Shown: positions 24,623 through 32,827 of the stretch, one piece after another
Layout: each line of letters opens with the position of its first letter
Position numbering within the stretch: position 1 is the first letter of the stretch
Position numbers and translations under genes: made by a program
Origin: Kitasatospora sp. GAS204B
Lineage (GTDB): Bacteria > Actinomycetota > Actinomycetes > Streptomycetales > Streptomycetaceae
Length of the DNA: 64,000 nt
Direction of reading: 5' to 3'
Assembly (NCBI RefSeq): GCF_029892155.1
Contig: NZ_JARZAG010000030.1
Location: 27,783 to 91,782, forward strand
The notes under the pieces: generated by a model
Database searches by the model: none
Told to the model about the DNA's origin: nothing
What the model saw: the letters and a program-made list of their open reading frames with translations, nothing else

Positions 24623-25974
24623 TTGAGACACGCCCTAGCAGGGTGGCCGCCGCGCTGGCGGCCACCCTGCTGGTGTTGTCCGGCTCGCTGGCCGGCTGCG
24701 GCACCCGGCTGCCGGAGAGCGACTTCGCCGCGCCGGGTCCGACGGCCGCCGGGGGCAACCCGGCCAGCGACACCGGTGTGACGTCGGGGCAGATCAGGAT
24801 CGGCATCGTCACCTCGCTGACCAGCCCGCTCGGCACCGAGGTGCTCTCCGGGCCCCGGTACGGCGCGCTGGCGTTCTTCCAGGCGCTGAACGCGGCCGGT
24901 GGCCTGCACGGGCGGACCGTGCAGGTGGTGACCTGCGATGACTCCGGCAGCGGCTTCGGCAACCAGGAGTGCGTGCACAAGCTGATCGACCAGGACCAGG
25001 TCTTCGCCTTCGCCGCGGGCAGCGTGCTCGACTACGCGGGAGCCCCGTACGTCAACGGCAAGGCGGTGCCGGACGTGGGCAGCCAGCCGCTGGGCACCGC
25101 GTACGACCGGTATCCGCATCTGTACGGCATCTACGGCAGCAACGCCCCGCGCGACGGCCGCTCGGTCGGCTGGGACGGGACGCTCTTCCTGAGCACCGAG
25201 GTCTACCGGTACTTCCAGCAGCGCCTCGGCGTGCGGCGGGCCGCGGTGGTCGCCTACAACCAGGCCGAGTCGCTGAGTTACGCGCACCAGATCGAGCAGG
25301 GCCTGACGGCCGAGGGCTACCACGTGCTGATGAAGACGGTGGACCTGGCGCTGCCCGCGTTCCCCGCGGTGGCCACCGCGATGGCCTCCGACGGCACCCA
25401 GATCGTCTTCGACGCGATGGACACCCGGGGCAACACCGGGCTCTGCCAGGCGCTGGACGCGGCGGGGGTGAAACTCGTCGCCAAGGTGACCAACGTGCAG
25501 AACTGGGCGCAGACGGTGGGCCGCGACTACGCGGCCGCGCCCGGTTGCCGCGGCGTCCTGTGGGCCACCTCGTCCAGCCGCAACTACGCGGACACCCGGT
25601 ACCCCGCCGTCCAGCAGTTCCGCAGCGCCGTGAGCCGCTACTACTCGGATCGCGAACCGCTGCTGTCGGCCTGGGAGTTGGAGGGCTGGGCGGGCGCGCA
25701 GTGGCTGACCGACGCGATGGACTCGTGCGGGGCGGCGCTGACCCGGGCCTGCGTGGAGCGGTTCCTGAACCGAGCCCAGCCCTATGACGCGCACGGGCTG
25801 CTGATCCCCGCCGACTTCGTCCGCCTGCCGCGCCCCAGCGGTCTCACCCGCGCCTGCCTGGACGTGGCCCGCTGGCAGGACAACACCCCAGCGGGCGGGC
25901 CTGGTTGGGTGACCCAGGTGCCCGACATGGACACCAACTGCTTCGACGTGCCGCAGCTGCCGTACCAGCCCTGA
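24610..25974 (+). CDS. Liv-type ABC substrate-binding lipoprotein
   Basis: This is a 454-aa periplasmic-binding-protein-fold lipoprotein (Peripla_BP_6). The lipobox is LAGC (about residue 30). The mature protein has IRIGIVTSLTSPLGTEVLSG and AALNAAGGLHGRTVQVVTCD-type elements, and extra cysteines are likely disulfide-bonded. GTG 24610 overlaps the preceding lipoprotein gene. It is encoded on the opposite strand from the permease/ATPase genes (19979-23797), with which it forms a complete importer. The ligand is unknown; branched-chain amino acids, amides or urea are family possibilities. Confidence 0.82.
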   Translation: MQQLIETRPSRVAAALAATLLVLSGSLAGCGTRLPESDFAAPGPTAAGGNPASDTGVTSGQIRIGIVTSLTSPLGTEVLSGPRYGALAFFQALNAAGGLHGRTVQVVTCDDSGSGFGNQECVHKLIDQDQVFAFAAGSVLDYAGAPYVNGKAVPDVGSQPLGTAYDRYPHLYGIYGSNAPRDGRSVGWDGTLFLSTEVYRYFQQRLGVRRAAVVAYNQAESLSYAHQIEQGLTAEGYHVLMKTVDLALPAFPAVATAMASDGTQIVFDAMDTRGNTGLCQALDAAGVKLVAKVTNVQNWAQTVGRDYAAAPGCRGVLWATSSSRNYADTRYPAVQQFRSAVSRYYSDREPLLSAWELEGWAGAQWLTDAMDSCGAALTRACVERFLNRAQPYDAHGLLIPADFVRLPRPSGLTRACLDVARWQDNTPAGGPGWVTQVPDMDTNCFDVPQLPYQP

Positions 25975-26052
25975 GGCCAGCTCCGAGGCAGAAAGTGACC
26001 AGCCTTTCAGGATTTCACAGGTGGCTGATCATCCGATACTGATTGTCCAACT

Positions 26053-26083
26053 GTTCATCGGGTGGCCATCGGTACGCTATCTA
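26053..26083 (+). promoter_or_regulatory. PHO-box-like direct repeat and -10 region
   Basis: GTTCATC (26053-26059) and GGCCATC (26064-26070) are spaced exactly 11 bases apart, as in PhoP-binding direct-repeat units (consensus GTTCACC). The first unit is a close match and the second is weak. TACGCT (26073-26078) and TATCTA (26078-26083) are candidate -10 boxes right after it. This would place the Ugp-like operon under phosphate control. Confidence 0.45.
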
Positions 26084-26118
26084 CGCGCGTTTCACTCTGA
26101 GCCGTCGAGGAAGCGCGA

Positions 26119-27051
26119 GTGCGAAGAGGCGGTGCCGTGGTGCAGTTGAGCGAGCGGGTCCGGCGGCGAAGTCGGCCGCGTGAGGGATGGGCCGGGTGGC
26201 TGTACACGGCGCCGGCGCTGTTGATCTTCTCGGTCTTCATCATCGGACCGACCGCCTACACGCTCTACATCAGCACCTTCCACTGGAACACGCTCAATCC
26301 GTCGATGTCCAGCTTCATCGGAACCGACAACTACCGCCAGCTGTTCCAGTCCACCACGCCCGACTTCCTGACCAGTGCCGGGAATTCGCTCTACTACTGC
26401 GCGGCGATGGTGATCGGCGGCACCGCGCTCTCGCTCGCCCTGGCGCTGCTGCTGCAGCGTGGCGGGCGACTGCTGAGCGCCGGCCGGGTGGCGATCTTCG
26501 CGCCGCACGCGACCCCGATCGTGGCCACCTCGCTCGCCTGGGTCTGGCTCTTCAACCCGCAGTTCGGGCTGATCGACCTGGTGTTGAAGCACCTGCACCT
26601 GCCCACCCCGCAGTTCCTCTTCTCCAGCAGCTGGGCGATGCCCTCGGTGATCGTCTACAGCCTCTGGCACGAGGTCGGCTTCACCGTGGTGCTCTTCCTC
26701 GGCGGCCTGGCCGTCACCTCCGGCGAACTCAGCGAAGCGGCCCGGGTCGACGGGGCGAGCCCCTGGCAGGAGTTCTGGCACATCACCTGGCCGCAGCTGC
26801 GTCCGGTGACGCTCTTCGCGGTGGTGATCACCAGCATCACCTCGCTGCAGGCCTTCACCCAGTTCTACGAGATGAGCCGGGGCGGCCCGGCCTACGCGAC
26901 CACCACCCTGAGCTACCTGCTCTACCAGGAGGCGTTCGTCCTCTTCGACACCGGGTACGGCGCCGCGCTGGCCGTGGTGCTCTTCGTGGTCACCGCCGCC
27001 TTCACGCTGCTCCAGCGGCGCCTCGGCGACCGGATCGCCGCCGACCTCTGA
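26119..27051 (+). CDS. Ugp-like sugar/glycerol-phosphate ABC permease 1
   Basis: This is a 310-aa permease with six hydrophobic segments and the cytoplasmic EAA loop EAARVDGASPWQEFWHITWP (about 212-231), which contacts the ATPase. It is the UgpA/MalF-type subunit. The start is GTG 26119 after GAGGAA. It is followed 86 bp later by the binding protein and then by a second permease. No ATPase gene is present, so it presumably borrows a shared MsiK-like ATPase, as is common in streptomycetes. Confidence 0.88.
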   Translation: MRRGGAVVQLSERVRRRSRPREGWAGWLYTAPALLIFSVFIIGPTAYTLYISTFHWNTLNPSMSSFIGTDNYRQLFQSTTPDFLTSAGNSLYYCAAMVIGGTALSLALALLLQRGGRLLSAGRVAIFAPHATPIVATSLAWVWLFNPQFGLIDLVLKHLHLPTPQFLFSSSWAMPSVIVYSLWHEVGFTVVLFLGGLAVTSGELSEAARVDGASPWQEFWHITWPQLRPVTLFAVVITSITSLQAFTQFYEMSRGGPAYATTTLSYLLYQEAFVLFDTGYGAALAVVLFVVTAAFTLLQRRLGDRIAADL

Positions 27052-27137
27052 CCCGCAGCAACGCCCGTCCTTACCAACGCCGTTCCGCACTGTTCGCCTG
27101 CCCCTGCCGGTATCCCCACACGCGAAAAGGAACCCCG

Positions 27138-28451
27138 ATGTCCTCCAACCCCACGCTGCGTCGTACCGCCGCCACCGTGCTGGCCGCGGCCACCGTGCTC
27201 GGTGCGCTGAGCGCCTGTTCCTCGTCGAGCAAGTCCAGCGCCGACGCGGGTTCGGGCGGCACCACCACGATCTCGTTCATGCAGATCATGATCAGCGGCA
27301 CCCAGAAGAGCACCCTGGTCGCGCTGACCGACGCCTTCCAGCAGGCGAACCCGAACATCAAGGTCAACCTGGAGTACCAGCCGGACTACGGCACCCTGCA
27401 CGCCAAGGAGACCGCCGGGGTCGCGGCCCACAACCCGCCCACCATCGGTCAGGTCTACGAGAGTTGGGCCGCCGACTACGCCAAGAGCCAGGTGATCCTG
27501 CCGGTCGGCCAGTACGCGGGCAGCGACAGCCCGGCCGGGCTATCGGACTTCTACCAGGGCGTGCAGAAGGACCTGCGGCTGCCCGACGGCAAGCTGTGGA
27601 TGTGGCCGTTCAACAAGAGCGTCCAGGTGCTCTTCTACAACCAGGACCTGCTCCAGGCCAAGGGGCAGAGCGCGCCGACCAGTTGGGACCAGTTCGCGAC
27701 CGCGGCCAAGGCGGTCTCCGGGGACGGCGTCACCGCGATCAGCATCGACCCGGGCACCACCGCCTCGCCGGCCGGCGGCACCGTGCTCTTCGACGCGCTC
27801 TGCGCCGCCGACGGCACCCCGGACATCGCCGCCGACGGCACCCCGCAGCTCAACAGCCCGGCCGCGGTCCAGGCGCTGAGCTACCTGGCCGACCTGAAGA
27901 AGGCCGGCGCGCTGGCGGTCGGCTCCAACTTCCCGGGCGAGACGGCGCTCGGGGCCAAGAAGGGCGCCTTCGACATGTCGAGCGCCGCGGGCTACTACTT
28001 CGAGAACCAGGCGGTGGGCGGCAAGTTCGCCCTGGGCACCGAGGTGCTGCCGACGGGCGCGAGCGGCCGGCCGACCAACGTGCTCTCCGGCACCAACATC
28101 GCGATGTTCGCGTCGGCGAGCAAGGCCCAGCAGGCGGCGGCCTGGAAGTACATGCAGTTCCTGGCCTCCGCCCAGAGCCAGGCCCAGTGGTCCAGCACCA
28201 CCGGGTACCTGCCGGTCACCGCGAAGGCGCTCGACCAGATGAGCGAGTTCCTGGCCAAGAACCCGTACATGAAGACCGCCGCCGCGGCCCTCGACTACGC
28301 CGTGGCGCAGCCCGCCTTCCCGTGGGTCGCCAAGGCCCAGGGCGAGGAGGTCGTCGCGCTGCAGAAGGTGCTGGAGCAGGGCGCCGACCCGGCCGGCGCG
28401 CTGAACGCCGCCCAGCAGGCCGCCCAGGCGGACCAGAAGGCGGGCCAGTGA
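27138..28451 (+). CDS. UgpB-like ABC substrate-binding lipoprotein
   Basis: This is a 437-aa extracellular solute-binding lipoprotein with lipobox LSAC (about residue 26). The pattern PPTIGQVYESWAADYAKSQV (near 97-116) resembles the UgpB region that contacts glycerol-3-phosphate, and GYLPV near 360 is typical of the family. ATG 27138 has AAAGGAA upstream. It sits between the two permease genes and overlaps the second by four bases. The ligand could be a glycerophosphodiester or another phosphorylated glycerol or sugar; this is inferred from similarity and the nearby PHO-like site. Confidence 0.82.
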   Translation: MSSNPTLRRTAATVLAAATVLGALSACSSSSKSSADAGSGGTTTISFMQIMISGTQKSTLVALTDAFQQANPNIKVNLEYQPDYGTLHAKETAGVAAHNPPTIGQVYESWAADYAKSQVILPVGQYAGSDSPAGLSDFYQGVQKDLRLPDGKLWMWPFNKSVQVLFYNQDLLQAKGQSAPTSWDQFATAAKAVSGDGVTAISIDPGTTASPAGGTVLFDALCAADGTPDIAADGTPQLNSPAAVQALSYLADLKKAGALAVGSNFPGETALGAKKGAFDMSSAAGYYFENQAVGGKFALGTEVLPTGASGRPTNVLSGTNIAMFASASKAQQAAAWKYMQFLASAQSQAQWSSTTGYLPVTAKALDQMSEFLAKNPYMKTAAAALDYAVAQPAFPWVAKAQGEEVVALQKVLEQGADPAGALNAAQQAAQADQKAGQ

Positions 28452-29290
28452 CCCTCGCCGGACCAACTGCTCGTCGGCCGCGCGGCGCGCTGCGCCGCAC
28501 CGTGGCCGTGCTGATCGCGCTGGCCTTCCTCTTCCCGTTCTACTACGTGCTGGTCACCTCGCTGAACTCGGCCTCGCAGTCCAGCACCCTCGCCGATCTG
28601 CTGCTTCCGCACTGGCACTGGGAGAACTACGCCCGCGCCTGGGCGGCCGCGCCCTGGCCCCGGCTCTTCCTCAACACGGTGCTGATCGGCGCCTGCACGG
28701 TGGTGCTCGCGCTGGCCACCTCGCTGCTGGCCGGATTCGCCTTCGGGGTGATGAGGTTCCGCGGCCGGGGCCTGCTGTTCGCGCTGGTGATGGCGGTGAT
28801 GATGGTGCCGGGGACGGTGCTGATCATCCCCGACTACATCATCGCCACCGACATCCACTGGCTGGACACCTACTGGATCCAGATCGTGCCGTGGGGTGCC
28901 AGCGTCTTCGGCATCTTCCTGGTCCGGCAGTTCTTCCTGGGCCTGCCGGCCGAACTCTTCGACGCCGCCGAGCTGGACGGCGCCGGACGGTTCCGGATGC
29001 TCTGGTCGATCGGCATGCCGCTGGTCCGTCCGGCGATGCTGATCATCGCCCTGCAGATCTTCCTGGCCAGCTGGAACTCCTTCCTCTGGCCGTTCATCAT
29101 GACCCAGGACCCGAACGTGCAGCCGGTCGAGGTGGGACTGGCGGCCTTCGCCGGGGCGGACGGCACCGACTACCCGGGGCTCGCCGCCGCCGTGGTCTTC
29201 ACCACCGTGCCGGTGCTTGCCTTCTTCCTGGTTCTGCAGCGGCACTTCGTCACCGGCGCGATGTCCACCGCGGGCGGTGTCCGTGGCTGA
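28448..29290 (+). CDS. Ugp-like ABC permease 2
   Basis: This is a 280-aa UgpE/MalG-type permease with six membrane segments and the EAA-type loop DAAELDGAGRFRMLWSIGMP (about 176-195). The start GTG 28448 overlaps the binding-protein stop (GTGA), and its own stop overlaps the HAD hydrolase by eight bases. The operon is therefore tightly coupled. Confidence 0.88.
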   Translation: MTLAGPTARRPRGALRRTVAVLIALAFLFPFYYVLVTSLNSASQSSTLADLLLPHWHWENYARAWAAAPWPRLFLNTVLIGACTVVLALATSLLAGFAFGVMRFRGRGLLFALVMAVMMVPGTVLIIPDYIIATDIHWLDTYWIQIVPWGASVFGIFLVRQFFLGLPAELFDAAELDGAGRFRMLWSIGMPLVRPAMLIIALQIFLASWNSFLWPFIMTQDPNVQPVEVGLAAFAGADGTDYPGLAAAVVFTTVPVLAFFLVLQRHFVTGAMSTAGGVRG

Positions 29291-30002
29291 CACGACGTCA
29301 TCTCCGGTCCTGATCACCGATTTCGACGGCACCCTCTACCGCGGTGACGCGCCGATCCGGCGCTACGCCGAGCACGCCGCCGCCGCGCTGCCCACCGCCG
29401 CGCGAGCCGAACTGCTGGACGGTGTCGAGCGGTTCCTGGCGCTCGGCGCCGCCGCCGGGCCGCCGCTGGGCGAGGCGATCGACGGCTGGGAGGCCGTCGC
29501 GGTGCTCGGCCGCGCGGTCGGCCTGGACACCGCCGAGCTGAACCGGGCGTTCGCGGCGACCCGCGAGCTGATGCTGGACGCCGCCCGCTGCCCGCTGGAG
29601 GTCCCGGCCGGCTACGCCGAACTGCTCGCCGAACTGCGCGGCGAAGGCGTGCGGGTGGTGCTGGCCACCAACAGCCCGGCGGCCGGCCTGGACGGGCTGC
29701 TGCGGCGGCTCGAACTGCCGCCGCTGCTGGACTCGGTGGTCGCCGGCACCGGAAAGCCGGACGGCCTGCGGCACCTGCTGCGCGCGGAGAACCCGGCCGG
29801 CGGCAGGCGGCGGCTCTGCGTGATCGGCGACCACTGGCGCAACGACATCGAGCCCGGTCGCGAGATCGGCGCGCACAGCGCCTACATCGACCGGTTCGGC
29901 CGGGCCGACGGTCCCGCCGACGCGATCGCCCCGACCGTGGAGGGGCTGCTCGACTCCATCCGGACCTGGGCCACGGCCCAGGCGCCGACCGAAAGGAACT
30001 GA
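29283..30002 (+). CDS. HAD-superfamily phosphatase
   Basis: This is a 239-aa haloacid-dehalogenase-fold hydrolase. Motif I is ITDFDGTLY (nucleophile Asp near residue 13), motif II is in LATNSPAAG, motif III is the Lys of GKPDGL, and motif IV is GDHWRNDIEPG. Phosphate-monoester hydrolysis is the family reaction. GTG 29283 overlaps the permease stop. Directly behind a Ugp-like importer it may dephosphorylate the imported compound. It is not the DMAGT-type phosphonatase. Confidence 0.82.
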   Translation: MADTTSSPVLITDFDGTLYRGDAPIRRYAEHAAAALPTAARAELLDGVERFLALGAAAGPPLGEAIDGWEAVAVLGRAVGLDTAELNRAFAATRELMLDAARCPLEVPAGYAELLAELRGEGVRVVLATNSPAAGLDGLLRRLELPPLLDSVVAGTGKPDGLRHLLRAENPAGGRRRLCVIGDHWRNDIEPGREIGAHSAYIDRFGRADGPADAIAPTVEGLLDSIRTWATAQAPTERN

Positions 30003-30011
30003 TCACCCGCT

Positions 30012-31283
30012 ATGGCCACCATCGAATTCTGGGGCGGAGTCGGCGTCATCGGCGGCAGCAAGATCCTGGTCCAGCAGGACGGTTACCGGGTGCTGCTGGA
30101 CATCGGCATCGACATCCCGTCCGGCGGCGACCTGTTCCGGCTGCCGGTGCGCCCGCGCCCGGGCCGGGAACTGGCCGACCGGCTGCGCCTGGGCGCCGCG
30201 CCCGCGCTGCCGGGGCTGTTCGCCCCCGAGGCGTTGGAGCCCGGCTCGCCGCTGGCCGAACAGGTGGGCGAGACCGCCGTCTTCGTCAGCCACCCGCACA
30301 TCGACCACGTGGGCCTGGCCGGTTTCGTCCGCCCCGAGGTGGCCGTGCACGCGCACACCGAGGCGGTCGACGTGCTGACCGCGCTCGCCGCCACCGGCCA
30401 GGGACTGACCCACGGCGAGCCCGACTGGCGGCGTCTGACGGACCATCAGCGCGTAGTGGTGGGCCCGCTGGAGGTGGAGTGCGTCCCGGTCGACCACGAT
30501 GTGCCGGGCGCCAGCGGCTACCTGGTGCACACGCCCGACGGCACCCTGGCCTTCACCGGTGACTACCGCTTCCACGGCCACCACCCGCAGCGGTCCTGGG
30601 ACTTCGTCGACCGGGCGGCGGGCAGCGCCGTCCTGGTCACCGAGGGCACCACGCTCGGCTGGGAGAACCCGAGCGGGCGCCGGCGCGACGAGAGCGACGT
30701 GGCCCGCGACTTCGCCCGCGCGCTGGAGGAGACCCCGGGCCTGCTGCTGCTCTCGCTCTACCCGCGCGACGTGGACCGGGTGCGGGCGTTCCTGGAGATC
30801 GCCGGGGCGGCCGGGCGGCGGATCGTCTGGACCGAGCAGGTGGCGGCCTTCCTGCGCCTGGTCGGCGTCGAGCAGGCGCTCTCGGCGGCCGAGCTGCCGG
30901 CCGCCGAACTGCGCGCCGAGCCGGACCGGTACGTGGTGATGCCGGACCCGGACGACCTGCCCTCGCTGCTCGACCTGCCGGTCGGCGACGGCTACCCCGG
31001 CGCCACCCTGGTGCACGCCAACGGCGAGCCGCTCGGCCCCTTCGAGCCGCGCTGGGCGCCGTTCACCGACTGGCTGGCCGCGCTGGGCATCCCGCTGCGC
31101 CAGATCGGCTGTTCGGGCCATGCCTCGCAGGACGACCTGCACCACATGCTGGAGCGGCTGCGCCCCGCCACCGTCTTCCCGATCCACACCACCTCGCCCA
31201 CCCGGCTGCACCCGCCGCAGGGCATGCGGCGGGTGCTGGCCGCCTACGGTGCCCGCTACACCTTCGGTGGCGACGCGATCTGA
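30012..31283 (+). CDS. Metallo-beta-lactamase-fold hydrolase
   Basis: This is a 423-aa MBL-fold enzyme with the metal-binding motif HPHIDH (about 96-101), downstream His and Asp ligands (VDHDVPG, FTGDYRFHGHH), and a C-terminal SGHASQDD and PIHTTSPTR pattern like the beta-CASP/RNase J-type branch. ATG 30012 follows GAAAGGA, with a long spacer. It ends the Ugp-like operon. Two roles are possible: a phosphodiesterase that acts before the HAD phosphatase, in place of UgpQ, or a nuclease. The sequence alone does not decide. Confidence 0.75.
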   Translation: MATIEFWGGVGVIGGSKILVQQDGYRVLLDIGIDIPSGGDLFRLPVRPRPGRELADRLRLGAAPALPGLFAPEALEPGSPLAEQVGETAVFVSHPHIDHVGLAGFVRPEVAVHAHTEAVDVLTALAATGQGLTHGEPDWRRLTDHQRVVVGPLEVECVPVDHDVPGASGYLVHTPDGTLAFTGDYRFHGHHPQRSWDFVDRAAGSAVLVTEGTTLGWENPSGRRRDESDVARDFARALEETPGLLLLSLYPRDVDRVRAFLEIAGAAGRRIVWTEQVAAFLRLVGVEQALSAAELPAAELRAEPDRYVVMPDPDDLPSLLDLPVGDGYPGATLVHANGEPLGPFEPRWAPFTDWLAALGIPLRQIGCSGHASQDDLHHMLERLRPATVFPIHTTSPTRLHPPQGMRRVLAAYGARYTFGGDAI

Positions 31284-31463
31284 CGCTAGGTCGGCCCTGG
31301 TTCGGGCTCAGGTGCGGTGCGGGAGCCCGTTCCGCCGCTGTGACGGCATCCGCACGCGGGTGTTACCCGGGCGTTGCGATCGGGTCCGGAGAGGTGCGTT
31401 ATCGTCACGCCTGTCGGAACGTCAGCAAGCACCAGCAGGACTGGCCTGAACAGGGGAGACATC

Positions 31464-31694
31464 GTGCGCGAGTTCTACGAGCGCGAGGAGTTCATCGAGC
31501 GCGACCGCGGCTTCTTCGGCGGTGAGGAGATCATCGAGCGCGAGCAGATCGTCGAGCGCGACCGCTTCGGTCGTGAGCGGATCATCGAGCGCGAGGAGAT
31601 CATCGAGCGGCCGGGTCTGTTCGACGGCCTCTTCGGCGGTGGCCGTGAGGAGATCGTCGAGCGTGAGGAGATCATCGACCGGGACTTCTTCTAG
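31464..31694 (+). CDS. Charged repeat peptide (EEIIER repeats)
   Basis: This is a 76-aa peptide built from repeats of the type EEIIERE, EQIVERD, ERIIERE and EEIVERE, with two Gly/Phe breaks (GFFGGEE and GLFDGLFGGG). It is almost entirely Glu, Arg, Ile and Phe. GTG 31464 is chosen because GGGGAGA lies upstream; longer in-frame starts give a dissimilar N-terminus. It has no Cys, signal peptide or known domain. It is likely a long amphipathic helix or a coiled-coil-like assembly. A hairpin terminator follows at 31712-31749. Confidence 0.6.
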   Translation: MREFYEREEFIERDRGFFGGEEIIEREQIVERDRFGRERIIEREEIIERPGLFDGLFGGGREEIVEREEIIDRDFF

Positions 31695-31711
31695 AGTCCG
31701 GTCGGTCGGTC

Positions 31712-31749
31712 CGAGTGCTGGTTGCGGCGTAGGCCTCAACCAGCACTCG
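31712..31749. terminator. Bidirectional hairpin terminator
   Basis: Perfect 13-bp arms, CGAGTGCTGGTTG (31712-31724) and CAACCAGCACTCG (31737-31749), with a 12-base loop lie between the convergent repeat-peptide and AIM24 genes. Confidence 0.65.
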
Positions 31750-31802
31750 CCCGTCGACCGTTACGTGCGCGTCGAGCGGCAGGTGCGCGCTCTCGGGGGC
31801 GG

Positions 31803-32561
31803 TCAGCTGCGCAGCATCCCGCCGACGATCCCGCCCAGCCCCGCGCCCTCGGCCCCGGCCACCGCGCCGTCCCGGGCCAGGTACGGCTCCAGGGCGTGCG
31901 CCAGGCTGGAGAGCGGCATGCTCTGCAGCCAGATCTGGCCGGGCCCGGTCAGCGCCACCAGGTGGTAGCCGTCGCCGCCGAAGATCTTGTTGGCGATGCC
32001 CGGTACCCGGGTGATGCTGAACTGCACCGTCTCGTCGAACATCCCCACGTGCCCGGGGTGCACCAGCATGGTCTGACCGGGCGCCAGGGTGTACTGGCAG
32101 AGCTCGCCGGACAGTTCGATCCAGGCCCGGCCCTGCCCGTGCAGCCGCTGCAGCACGAAGCCCTCGCCGCCCCACAGCCCGCCGCGGAAGGACTGCTGCA
32201 GGGCGATGCTCGGGGTGATCCCCGGCGTCCCGCAGAGCCAGCCGTGCCGGTGCACCAGCACGCCGCGGCCCTGGGCGATGTCCACCGGCACGATGTGCCC
32301 CGGCACCTTCGAGGCGAAGGCCACCAGCCCCGGGGCGCCGTGCGCCTGGTACCTGGTCAGGAATATCCCGCCACCGCTGACCGCCCGCTTGAGCGTGCCC
32401 AGCAGCCCGCCGCCGCCCGGGCCACCGGAGTTGGTGGTCTGCGACATCTGGATGTTCGCCGACATCCAGGACAGCTCGCCGTGCATCGAGATGATCGACT
32501 CGCCGGCCCCCAACTGCATCTCCAGCACCGGCATCGTGCTGCCCTTGATCACGTCCTGCAT
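31803..32561 (-). CDS. AIM24 family protein
   Basis: This is a 252-aa protein of the AIM24/TRAP-like beta-fold family (GDGYHLVALTGPGQIWLQSM, GGGIFLTRYQAHG, and the VHRHGWLCGTPGI segment). ATG 32561 is chosen because GGGAGGG lies seven bases upstream; the longer frame begins with non-conserved residues. Bacterial members are cytoplasmic and of unknown function, sometimes called TerY/TRAP-like. It is transcribed towards the EEIIER peptide gene. Confidence 0.82.
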   Translation of the reverse strand: MQDVIKGSTMPVLEMQLGAGESIISMHGELSWMSANIQMSQTTNSGGPGGGGLLGTLKRAVSGGGIFLTRYQAHGAPGLVAFASKVPGHIVPVDIAQGRGVLVHRHGWLCGTPGITPSIALQQSFRGGLWGGEGFVLQRLHGQGRAWIELSGELCQYTLAPGQTMLVHPGHVGMFDETVQFSITRVPGIANKIFGGDGYHLVALTGPGQIWLQSMPLSSLAHALEPYLARDGAVAGAEGAGLGGIVGGMLRS

Positions 32562-32759
32562 CCGGATTCCCTCCCCGACCGGTAGCAGCCCCGTGCCGCC
32601 CACCCATCGCGCACGGTATCGCCCGACCGTGCTGCCGACCAGGGCGGGCGGCCGCATCGCCGGTGGCACGGGGGGCGTTTGATGGCCGGGTATTCACCGG
32701 GGATTCACCCGCAGTCCCCCGGCGTGGTGTGGGGGTGACCGTAGGTTTCAGCACGAAGG

Positions 32760-32777
32760 AAGTTGTTCATACAACTT
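32760..32777. promoter_or_regulatory. GntR-like operator before the flavin oxidoreductase
   Basis: AAGTTGT and ACAACTT form perfect 7-bp inverted arms around TCAT, 50 bp before GTG 32828. The form resembles GntR/HutC-type sites. No GntR gene is nearby. Confidence 0.5.
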
Positions 32778-32827
32778 GGCACTGCTGTGGATGCGCCCAC
32801 CGCACGGGCGCATCGGAATGGAGAACC

